In this document: positions 42,925 to 53,400 of the stretch, piece by piece | Layout of the letters: the number at the start of each line of letters is the position of its first letter | How positions within the stretch are numbered: position 1 is the first letter of the stretch | Source: Dendrophyllia cribrosa | Lineage: Eukaryota > Cnidaria > Anthozoa > Scleractinia > Dendrophylliidae | Reading direction: 5' to 3' | Assembly: GCA_024195265.1 (NCBI GenBank) | Contig: JAJLRJ010000013.1 | Span: forward strand, 1,965,001-2,029,000 | Length of the DNA stretch: 64,000 nt | The notes under the pieces: generated by a model | Database searches by the model: none | The model's input: only the letters and a program-made list of their open reading frames with translations | What the model was told of the DNA's origin: nothing | Translations under genes and position numbers: made by a program

Positions 42925-44742
42925 ATGTCTCACAACTCAGCCACATCTTCTCCAGAATTCTACAAGTTCTACACTGCAGTTTATCTGTCCAAACACGAGC
43001 ATTCTACCGCCAACATAAACAAAAAAGCCTCGTACAGAAAGCAGTCAAGATCATCTCGTCCAACGAAGCCGAGCAACTTGAAATCCTCAATGGTTTCTTC
43101 TCCTTCTGATGGCTCCTTTGGTGCTTTACTGCCAATCTGTCTTCTCGCAGTGTTTTTGTCTTGTGTTGTTTGCGTTTATCATTGGCAGGGAACAAGGGAA
43201 AGACGATTAGATATGGAGGATGATCGGAAGAGGAAGAGAACGCTGTCAGAGTATGACAGCGGTTGTGCTTTGAGGTCCATTAAACCAGTTAATAAGGTGA
43301 GTGAATGTTTCAAATGCTACTTCACTATGATTGTTTCATAGATGTAGCTGTCAGCTGTACAAATTGCTGATGTGTTTTAGAATTGCCCCAAGCCGCTAGT
43401 TCTGTCTCTGCAATGATGGATTTGTTTTAGCGCTCCATGATGAAAAGCGTAGCTTACACTCAACGGAGAAGCGCGCGCGTACTTTTAGAGCCCGTGCGCG
43501 TCCCCTCTCCTGAGTCATGGTTTTTCTTACTCGTCCCCCTGGGATGGAAGGATGAAAGACCCTGGGACGAGGTATCATAACGTCAGTGGGCAGTTAGAAA
43601 CTTAATTTAAAGTTATTTTTCTTAAAATTATTGGCCAGTCACAGGCAAAGGCCAAATTCAATGATAGCCGGCTTGCTTAATCCACGCTTTACACTAGTCG
43701 TCGCATCATTTTTGGGTTAACTTTTCATTGGCCTACTACAGGAGCCTAGAGGCTTTTAATCTCGTACCCAGATCTCACTGGTTCTTGTACTGTACTGAAA
43801 AGCTGGGAACGAGATTAATAGGCGCCTGCGCGCGCGCCTACCGCGAGCGGTGGGTCAGATGCGTTTCATTGCTTTAGTTTTGGTGTAGCTATTCATTGCA
43901 CTTTTTTTGGTTATCCATTTCCGTTCAGAACAAAGCGCGATCGTACCCATGGAAGACGAGGATTCAGGACTTGCGCATGCCTGATATCAACAACAACGAC
44001 GGCTTTGACATTCCAAACTTCTCCGGAATTAGACAAGGATCAAGCTTTTTTCATGGTGGTAGTTTTTGGCCCTCTGCTGTAGTGGAACAAGCTTCAGGAC
44101 ACCATATGGGACCCATCCTAAAGCGGAACCCCATTCACGATAATGATGATTACACCACAGGGGACCTGTCAGGTAACATAGTGACCCTAGAAAACTTTTC
44201 GTGGGGGTGGGTGTGGAGTTCAAGCAGTCGGTTAAGCAGCCTGGGTTTGAAAGGAAACTTTAATTTGACTGTGAATATCGTTGAGAAGCCGAATGCGAGT
44301 CCTATTAACAGAGGTGTTTCTCTTTGACCCTCGATGTTTTGCTTGTACCTAGAGCTTGTCCCGGAGCTTCTTTTCCTCGTGAAATCATCTTATATTTACT
44401 ATAGGGAAGAGGTGGTGGTGACGGTGGTTGGGGGGGGGGGGGGGGGGCGGGTAAGGGGGGTACTCAGATAAACAAGAAAGGGTATAACACGTTTTAGCTT
44501 CAGTTGAAATTCGCGATTTTGGCATTCTTAGTGATGAATATATTTGTTTTGTAACGCTTTTTGGTAGTGAGATCATATTCTGACAGGTAATTTTGAAATA
44601 GTTGTTGAAAAAGTTGTCTTCAGCTTTTCTTAGTCTGCGTTTCTTTGAAACATATTCTGGTCATTCTGAAATCAGAATACGCTAACAAAACTATGTTGTT
44701 TACATTCTCACAGACCAATAATTTTTCAGGTACACATAGTCA

Positions 44743-44827
<85 letters not shown>

Positions 44828-44828
44828 T

Positions 44829-44866
<38 letters not shown>

Positions 44867-44906
44867 TGTAGTAGTAGTAGTAGTAGTTGTAGTAGTAGTA
44901 GTAGTT

Positions 44907-44974
<68 letters not shown>

Positions 44975-44975
44975 T

Positions 44976-45037
<62 letters not shown>

Positions 45038-45038
45038 T

Positions 45039-45082
<44 letters not shown>

Positions 45083-45083
45083 T

Positions 45084-45152
<69 letters not shown>

Positions 45153-46746
45153 AACACGATCAGTAATTAAGCAATTAACATGCTTGAGGGGTCGTGTACT
45201 AGACTACATTAAAACAATAAAAATATAATACCTTCTTAATATTAACTAAGATTAAAAATATAAGATGATTTGAAGAGGTAATAAACACTAAAACGTACAA
45301 GAATTTAAAAAAATTACATATAAAATGTAAAATCGGACATCTTCTTAGGCACCGACTGAACAGATACACTGTTAAAATTAAGTTTCCAAACTGAGGGATC
45401 TTAAGTAGAGACTTCTTTCCATATTTTACGGGAAAAATAGGTGCGATATTTAGAGGCATTCTGTTTGTGGAATGACAAGAATATGTCCCAAAAAAAGGCG
45501 CCCTTAAGGCTGGTTTTCACTGGCGACGGAGTCGAATTCGGAGTCGGAATCGGAGTCGGAGTCGGAGTCGGAGTCGGAGTCGGAGTCGGAGTCGGAGTCG
45601 GAGTCGGAGTCGGAGTCGGAGTCGGAGTCGGAGTCGGAGTCGGAGTCGGAGTCGGAGTCGTAAGAGCGCTTCCGACCAAGTAAAAATCGAAAATCGGAGT
45701 CGTAAGCGGAGTCACAAGCTCGACGGAATAGGAGTCGGAAGAATCAGAATGGTTCCATTTTCTTCCGATTCCGCTTATGACTCCATATTCTTCTTTCGAT
45801 TCCGTCGGATTGATTTTCACTAGATCGTAACGTTCTGCGCTTCGGATTACGACTTCGACTCCGACTCCGTCGTTCGTGAAAACCAGCCTATAGTCCGGGG
45901 GGGGGGGGGGGGGGGGTTACTCCCGACAATTTAGGATAGGCGTGTGCCGCCAAGGTTCTCAAACCCTGACCATATTTAAGGTGAGAAAATCGAGATTTGA
46001 TACCCCTTTTAAGGCCCAAAACCAAGAAATGGCACCCTATTTAAGGGAAAAACGGCTGACAGCTGCGTGGGAGTGAGGAGCGCACGTAGGCAATACAAGC
46101 TATAAACGTCCTTTTAAAATCGCTTTGTTAAACTTTAGTAGTACAGTTTTAACACACCTTATCTTTTTCGTTTTGCGCGTTGGGGTGGATACTGCAATTT
46201 AGTGACCCTATCTAAGGATCACATTACAAAAAAATACCAAAAAGGATACCCTATTTAAGGACTGATTACCTCAAAAACCCTACCCTATCGGGCGGCACAT
46301 ACCTATATAGCGTATATAAGGGAGTACCCCCCCCCCCCCCCCCTCCTTCTTCCCCGGGCCTCTAGTCTCCCAAACTTTGGCAGTCGTGTTACGCAAACAG
46401 AAAGTTTTTTCTATATATCCTTAGATTGACGACAAACCAAACCAAGCATAAAACGACGAAAGCCTTTCACCAAAAATACTGATCTTCTGCGGATTCTTTT
46501 TCTTGAATTTTAGCACTCTCTTCTGACGTTGACCGAGAGATGATCTTGAACCTGTCAGCGGATACCACAACCGACAGCTGCGTGGCGCCGGCGTCTTCCA
46601 CTGCTGTGAAGGAAAACCCTGGTTTGAAGAATGAAACCGGATGTGACGTCGTACATGAACATGTGACTCACGTGAAACTCCCAGGGGACGGACAAATCGT
46701 TTTCGTGGAAACGCTGAACGGTCCGTTGTTGGAATATTGGGTGTAG
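42925..46746 (+). CDS. Unrecognised single-pass membrane protein (3 exons)
   Basis: Exons 42925-43296, 43929-44172 and 46514-46746 join in phases 0 and 1 to give 282 residues. Residues 1-64 are polar and Ser/Lys-rich, a single hydrophobic segment ([20 protein letters not shown], ~65-85) follows, and then a highly basic-acidic stretch ([20 protein letters not shown]). There is no clear signal peptide, so it may be a signal-anchor protein. Exon 2 encodes a Tyr/Asn/Gly-rich region and exon 3 an acidic region ending [10 protein letters not shown]. Donors are GTGAGT and GTAACA; acceptors are TTCAG and TTTAG. An AATAAA lies at ~46941. I do not recognise the family; it may be cnidarian-specific. Intron 2 carries the microsatellites and two MITEs listed below. 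Confidence 0.65.
44744..45150 (+). repeat. ~400-bp (AGT)n microsatellite
   Basis: Nearly pure AGT repeats interrupted at intervals by TGT (AGTTGTAGT). The poly-Ser and poly-Thr open frames over it are artefacts. Lies in intron 2 of the membrane-protein gene. Confidence 0.98.
45507..45891. mobile_element. ~385-bp MITE with (CGGAGT)n expansion
   Basis: AGGCTGGTTTTCACTGGCGA at the left and its inverse (TCGTTCGTGAAAACCAGCCT) at the right form the ends. The hexamer GGAGTC of the inverted repeat is expanded to ~20 copies at 45540-45660. Non-coding. Confidence 0.8.
45896..46343. mobile_element. G/C-run-ended palindromic element
   Basis: Poly-G plus TTACTCCC at the left, and TATATAAGGGAGTACC plus poly-C at the right. 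GTGTGCCGCC is inverted as GGCGGCACATACC. The interior repeats TACCC(C/T)(T/A)TTTAAGG. Same style as 35846-36424 but a different subfamily. Confidence 0.7.
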
Positions 46747-46949
46747 ACTTAAAATGTTCCGGCTTGTGTGAATGTACATTGTAAAACTAAAAATTGAATG
46801 TTTCAAACGTGTGAAATTAAACAGCCTCTGTGCAGCCTGTGTGCATCCGCCACCTCCCCTCGGGAAAAACGATTTTTCCTGAGGGGAGGGGTGGCTGTAC
46901 ACGGGCTAGAAATTTAATTGTATCACTTATTGCGATGCTACTAATAAAG

Positions 46950-47320
46950 TGATCACAGTGCGATGTGTCATTTTTGTTTGTGTGTTATTTCGAAACTTTT
47001 AAATACTCTTTACATTCTTGATTATGTCTGTATCAATATCATAACTGTCATAACTATTGAAGTATATACCTGCAATTCCTTCGGACTTTCTTAAATAAAA
47101 TCCTAAAACAAACAAACACTTATAATGTTAGTTCAGTTTGGGATTCTCGATCGGAGAACATCGAGAATAATCGGCAACAGCGTAGATCCAAAGGAATAGT
47201 TTACTCCCGGAGGCGGAGACTCCCTTATCCTTATCTGGCCCAAATAGGGACGTGCGGTTTTCAGGGTATTTCGACATAGGCCAAGTCATGATAGGGATTT
47301 TGTTATAACTCCTTAGAGCA
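46950..47320. other. Intergenic DNA
   Basis: AT-rich DNA beyond the membrane-protein gene poly(A) signal; nothing recognised until the MITE pair. Confidence 0.4.
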
Positions 47321-47321
47321 G

Positions 47322-47805
47322 TTCTCAATTGAGTATCGAAAGTAATTACGCAATTGCTTTGGTTTTGCATTGTTACGCTTTGTGATCGTGACTTGCTCGC
47401 ACGCGTTTTCCCGCTCTTGGTGCCGCCGACATGTAATTGCTTCGAGCTCTGATTGGTTCATTGGATTGTTTACGATTGCTGTGATTGGTCAGAGTAATTA
47501 CTTTGGTTTTGGTTTTAGAGCAGTTTTCAATTGAGTGTGGTAAAACCAAAACCAAATTAATTACTCTGACCAATCACAGCAGTCGTAAACAATCCAATGA
47601 ACCAATCAGAGCTGGAAGCAATTACATTTCGGCGGCGCCAAGCGCGGGAAAATGCATGCGAGCAACTCCCGATTTGTTTTCGTTTCACTTCTAATTGGTC
47701 GAGAAAGTGGTGCGAGATTTTTTAGCCAATCACAAAGCGTAGCAATGCAAAACCAAAGCAATTGCGTAATTACTTTCGATACTCAATTGAAAACTGCTCT
47801 TAAAA
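47322..47805. mobile_element. Two abutting CAATTGAG-type MITEs
   Basis: TAGAGCAGTTTTCAATTGAG at ~47515 and its inverse ending 47802 bound a complete ~288-bp element. An inverted, 3'-truncated copy starts with TTAGAGCAGTTCTCAATTGA at ~47322. Both contain CGGCGCCAAGCGCGGGAAAA and several CCAATCA motifs. A fragment is in FANCC at 30410-30680. Confidence 0.8.
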
Positions 47806-47930
47806 CACTTAATTTTACATCCCAAGAGTTGTAGCATTGACGTCAACGTGATGAGACTAATAGGGGTTTTACGACATTTATTAATCAACTAAAACAAAAC
47901 ATACGTATAAGATTGACTTTTGTTATTATA

Positions 47931-48215
47931 TTAATCAGAAAAACTAACGCGGAGAGATTTCGACGTTTCGATGACATCCTGTCATCATTATCAAGAAAAT
48001 GAAGAAAATTTACATAAGTAAATATATAAAAACTAAACCAAAAACAATAGGTGACTGTGAGGTGACTGGACGATTCACTGGCTTAGAACAATAGACTATT
48101 GTTTTCGGTTTAGTTCTTATATACTTACTTATGTAAATTTTCTTCATTTTCTTGATAATGATGACAGGATGTCATCGAAACGTCGAAATCTCTCCGCGTT
48201 AGTTTTTCTGATTAA
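47931..48215. repeat. Palindrome A of the Penelope-like cluster (~115-bp arms)
   Basis: TTAATCAGAAAAACTAACGC through AAACCAAAAACAATAG is inverted almost exactly at 48100-48215, around an unrelated ~50-bp centre. Each arm carries ATGATGACAGGATGTCATCG followed by AAACGTCGAAAT, typical of the terminal region of Penelope-like elements. Confidence 0.8.
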
Positions 48216-48260
48216 ACAAAACATCGCGGTAAAATAGTTCGATTGCTGCGCCCCGGGGGG

Positions 48261-48669
48261 TGACACAATTATTACCGCAACTGAAGGATCCCTTAGGAAG
48301 GTTGGTTTGTGTAGCAGTGCGTTAACTTGGATCTGGCTAATATGTCGCTAAGGTTGTCAGTGCGTCGAAAGGCAACAAGAGGTGTAGATTTAAAAACATT
48401 GGCACAACGTTGGGAAGAAGAGAGAATGTTGAAATTTTTGTGGATGATAGATGATAATCCTGTCCTTCGTTCTCTATCATCTATCATCCACAAAAATTTC
48501 AACATTCTCTCTTCTTCCCAACGTTGTGCCAATGTTTTTAAATCTACACCTCTTGTTGCCTTTCGACGCACTGACAACCGTAGCGACATATTAGTCAGAT
48601 CCAAGTTACGCACTGCTACACAAACCAACCTTCCTAAGGGATCCTTCAGTTGCGGTAATAATTGTGTCA
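48261..48669. repeat. Palindrome B of the Penelope-like cluster (~190-bp arms)
   Basis: TGACACAATTATTACCGCAA at 48261 is inverted at 48650-48669. Pairing continues through AAATTTTTGTGGATGATAGA with few mismatches to a ~20-bp centre at ~48455-48475. Both strands therefore encode the same peptide fragment. Confidence 0.9.
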
Positions 48670-49041
48670 CTTGCAACTACATCACTGACGGTCGCACCGA
48701 CTACACATTTTCCTCCACTGGTGAGACCAGACCCATCCCTGACTACATTGACTGCAATTCAAAAAATCTCATTTACATGGTAAACTGCCGACGTTGTAAC
48801 AAACAGTACATAGCTAGGTGAGACGAAACGACGACTTAAAGACCGCTTTAACGAACACAGACGACCGGTTGACAGACCCACTGCTTCCTCTAGACCTACT
48901 GCAGTTTCAGACCATTTTCTTTCCGACGACCATTTACCTACCGACATAGAATTTATTCCACTAGAACTCATACATTCATCTCGTGACGCTATACGCAAAG
49001 CTCGAGAAGCGTATCTTATCGAATGGGGTCAAACCCCTTGA
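48470..49041 (+). pseudogene. Penelope-like retroelement, 3' part with GIY-YIG endonuclease (broken)
   Basis: The frame encodes the linker seen before the endonuclease in Penelope-like elements (PLVAFRRTDN...DILVRSKL), a Cys motif (CGNNCVTC) and a GIY-YIG domain (NLIYMVNCRRCNKQYI, then a downstream DRFNEHR and EAYLIEWG). A small insertion around 48811-48817 (CTAG) shifts the frame and brings a stop inside the YIG motif, so this copy is dead. The reverse-transcriptase part is absent, and the 5' side is replaced by palindrome B. Confidence 0.8.
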
Positions 49042-49271
49042 ACCCAAAGGTATTAACAAGCGTGAAGAAATGTAAACTTCGTATTTATATATTTTACATA
49101 TCGTCTTTCATTAGTTTTATCTTGTTATCTTTTATTCTTTTGTTTCTCTTAAATTTGAATTGTAACGTTTCATCTTATATTTTTGAAATCTAACGTCTTT
49201 CCATTGTAATCTTATATCCTTTTGTTTCTTGGAGATTTATATTGTAACGTTTTTCTTGTAGTCATTTTATT

Positions 49272-49305
49272 CCCTGAAGAAGTCAGGCCGTGCCTGACGA
49301 AATAT
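49272..49305 (+). ncRNA. Hammerhead-ribozyme-like motif at the Penelope-like 3' end
   Basis: CTGAAGA, then the stem GTCAGGC-CGT-GCCTGAC, then GAAA matches the hammerhead catalytic core (CUGANGA ... GAAA) with one extra A before the stem. Penelope-like elements are known to carry such ribozymes near their ends. Stems I and III are not obvious, so activity is doubtful. Confidence 0.4.
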
Positions 49306-50467
49306 TGGAAAGAATATTATAATCCCAGTTGTAAAGTCAGCCTTGCTTTATTAGTTCTTTCGTATTTATATCAAATTTGCTGACTAGATCCACCAGGATC
49401 CGACGCTTTTGCATTGTCCGTTGGCCCTTGCAGATAATTTCCAAAGTGTTCATCTCCTTTAGGGGTTTAATTCAAAATTTCTGACGAGCATCCCCACCCC
49501 TTTTATATGAGAGTCCCCCCCTTCCCCCGGGTTGCTGCGTCAGAAATTGTTCACTACGAATACTCTTTTTCCCTATCCTTGGCTATAAAATTTATTCAGA
49601 ACGGTTTTCCGTTTAATCCGGGTGTTTTTGGTTGAACCAAGAACACCCGAACAACACTGCCCAATATTTTATTTTGTAAATCTTGTTAACGCTGGCACTG
49701 ATTGAAATACCTGTAAACTTCCTTGCAGACAGTATAACTTGAACAGCTCAAGGGTTATCTTTGTGTTGACTCTTCATGTTTCTTATTCCGCTGTTTAATT
49801 AAGGCCGTACTTAACCTAAACGCCATTTTTCAGCCACTTGACATGGCTTTAATGGAAATATCTCGTTCACGGCTTCAAGCCGAATCCAAAAACTTTATGC
49901 TCATCTCATGAATCTATGTGATAGGGTGTTTTGTAAATTTTTGGGTGATTTTTGGGTATGTTTGGGAGGAAATAGTTTTTCTCAAAGGATTTGTAAAATT
50001 TAGAGAAATAAGAAATATTGAGGATTTAGTGAAGTTTTAAAATTAGAATTTGTAGTTAATAATTAATAGACGGACACCAAGTTAGTCCACTAGCAATCTG
50101 GGGTGCTCTTGTGTGGGTGTCAACTGTCTGTTGGTGTTTCAAAAATCATTTTCTTTCTTCTATCCCTTCTTTAAACCTCTTAAAATTTCATTCAAATTTA
50201 GGTTGAGTCCCGCGCTCCACCTCCTCCTCCTCCTCTTCTCCTCCTCTGCTCTCTCCTCTGGGCTCGATCTTATGGCTCCTCCCTTGCATCCAGGCCTTTC
50301 GTGATAAGGCCAGAATCAGGTTTCACACGATGTTACTTTATGCTCACCGTTTTAAGAAACTGCAAAACGTGGTGTATTGTCTCATGTTGTTTTTGGAGGC
50401 GAAAGAATTAAGCCTGAATTTTGACCTGAAACATGACTGATTTCTAAAGATCTTTGCAATATAAAAA
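49306..50467. other. Intergenic DNA upstream of the PAIP1-like gene
   Basis: Contains a fragment of the G/C-run family at 49480-49530 and a pyrimidine-rich stretch (CTCCTCCTCC at 50215-50250). The PAIP1-like promoter probably lies in the last few hundred bases; no specific element is called. Confidence 0.4.
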
Positions 50468-53400
50468 ATGCCCGGTAAAGGAAACATAACTTCAAAGGAT
50501 TATAAAGCGCCTCTACGAAGACCCGGTGGAAAGCTCGAGGCTTCCACACAAGATGGCGGGAAAGACTCCTCTTCCGCTCCGAACGAAAGTGAAAAAGGTG
50601 AGACAATTCACTTATTTCTGTAGTTTTATTTAAAATATAGGTGGTTTGCAACCAATCTCTAGAGACATAGATAACAATAGTGAAACGAACAAATGCTGGT
50701 GGACGAACAAAAGAAACTAATGAGAGAACTATTGTTTATGTCCACCAGCATGGCGGCGATGACGTAACATGAAAACCACCTATTTCATTTAGGTTTATCT
50801 CTACAACTCCTGTGTCTGGTGAGTTGTTAGTTGCGATATTTTACTTATCCTTTGTGGCATTTTATAAGCTTAAATGTTAAGTTTAAGCTTACGTACAAAC
50901 ATGTACAGATCAAGCTTATCCCAAATCTCGATCTACGATAGTCTTGCCTTGAACACTGTATAAGCGCGTTCACAATATATGCACATATCACTTAAAACGT
51001 TGCAAAAGAAATTAGACTCTTTGTCTGTCTTTGCAACTTGTATCAGTTTCAGCAAAAGAAGGACAATCTTTCATTTTCATGTGTAACAATAGCATTTATT
51101 GAGTTTTAGGTTAAAAACACGTTGTCCCAACATGTACGTTATTGAGGGGTGGGGGGAGGGGAACAACATGGAATAGCGATGTATGTGACAGAGCATAAAG
51201 GTCTATAAAAATAATGTTTAAAGCCACTGAAAAAGTTGAACAAAAAAGCCTCAATTTTTTAACACTGCCAATGCCATGTAAAAGTCAACACTGAAGACAC
51301 AGATGGAAGAAAAAAAAAAACGTTTCTTAATTGGTCGACCTCCAGTTTAAAAATGAACTTCACATAGAATCACATAACTAGTATGTCTGGGCTGCCTGTG
51401 GTCAAAGCAAGAATTAACAGTAAATTTAGCCTGTGAACAGAACTTCTGGTTGGGGATATTAGGGCGAAACAAAAGGCTGGGAAACAGCCTTTTTTGCCCT
51501 ATCTCCAACCAGAAGGCACAGGCTACAATAAATTGTGCACTTTTTATAATTTTTACACGACAGGAAGGTTTTCAGTTATTGCAAAGACCTTTTTGTGTTT
51601 TATTTGGAATAGTTAATCCACCTTCAGAGCTACATGTAGTCAGTAATGTACAAGTTGAAGACTCTGCTTTAAGTCAAGTTCCTGAGGACAAACCAGTTGA
51701 TGCCGAAGGCCATCAGCCAAAGGAATCAGAGGAGAAAGTTGTTCAGCCACAAAAGACAGAACCTGCAAACACTGATGTATCTGAAGCAAAAGAGGAAACT
51801 ATAACGACACGTTCTACAAAAGCTGAAAATGTGAACGTTAAAGATACAGAGACAAGTGAAGTAAAAACTGAAGCTTTGAAAACACCTGAACTTACAAACA
51901 AGATTACCAAGTTATCACCATTTGCAGCAGAATTTGTTCCAAGAGCTGCCTTCAATCTACCATCTGTAGTTAATGAACCGGAATTTATTCCCAAGTCATT
52001 TTCGCTACAAAATGACAGACCAGCACTCATGCTTCATTTGCAAAGTGATAAACCAGAAAATGAACTGATGAACTGTGTTAAAGATGTTCTGTTTGGGTTA
52101 ACACAAAGCCCTGACAAGCTAGATTCTTATGTTAGTACATTGGTAAAGATGTTACAATGGTGGCTGAGTACTCTAAATTCTTTGAAGGATATTGTGGATC
52201 TTATCTTTGAATATGTATGTATCATTTACATAAATTAAACATGTACAGTGTACTTGCCTCTTGCCGAAGGTTTAAACCAGGGTTTTCATTATTAGGGTCA
52301 GGCACCAAGCATATTGACTGGCTCATGTAGACATGATTTTTCCCACTTAGATTCTTTGAGTATCTCAACTGATTAATATCTTTAATAAGAAGATACATAA
52401 ATTACAACTGAACTGCACGGCTGAACTATCCCATTACCCTCCTGCCCAAAACCTTAATATAACCCCTCTTAAACTTAAGATAAAAACTCAATACTCATCC
52501 CATTGCAGTTGTATGTGAAATTGTACTTTTAGCTTGCGCATCACAGCCACCTGTACAGGGGTGTAGCTAAGAATGAAACTTAGCAGGCTCATTAACAAGC
52601 CCAGCCGGTTTTTCTGGCTTGTGCACCTCCAAAATCACCCCAAATCTTTGTTTTCTTTCAGCTGGGGAAATTACCAGTAGCCGGCTCTAATAGCTACCTG
52701 TACAATGTACATGTACATCCCTGCCTGTAATAACTCCCCACTGTTGCTAGCTAGGGGCTATAGAACTTTGGGTAATTATGCCATCATGTACAACATTTCA
52801 TTGTGTGCACATTACATGTATGTGAACTTAAACCGTATTAATTAATCTTTGAATGCATTTTTTCAGTCGATAACTGAGCCTAACTTCCAATATATGGCCG
52901 CTAAACTGTGTAACTTGTTATCAATGGAAAAGAATATTGTGCCCAAGAATGGTGAAAAGTTCCGCAGTGTGTTTATGAACAGGTAGTTAAAAAATTCTCC
53001 ATTTTATGTGCCTACATGTATGTCAATATACAAATTCTTCTCGCTGCCTTTCTGTTACTTTAAACTAAATTAATTTAACCCTTTAACTCCCAAGAGTGCC
53101 AAATAACAAAATTCATCAAGAAAAATCCCAAATTTAATTTTGTAAAATATCAAAACACTAATGGTACCATGAAAAAGTACATGTACTGCTGAAGAGGTTT
53201 CATTTGAATGGTCATACCAATTAGGATTTCATCCACAGACTCAAAAGTTAGATCAAATGGTACCATGTAAAAGTACTGCTGAAAAGGTTTCATTTGAATG
53301 GTCACTCCATAGGATTTTTTTCAACAGACTGAAAAGTTAGAACAACACTACATGTCTCCATAACTGACTCTGAGAGTGAAAGGGTTATTTATAGTTACTG

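Noticed and set aside
44645..45166. Long poly-Ser / poly-Thr open frames on both strands
   Set aside because: They are simply the six-frame reading of an (AGT)n microsatellite inside an intron.
45401..45820. Thr-Pro and Gly-Val repeat proteins
   Set aside because: Produced by the (CGGAGT)n expansion within a MITE.
48293..48821. Two apparently related proteins on opposite strands
   Set aside because: The sequence is a palindrome, so both strands read the same Penelope-like fragment; there are not two genes.
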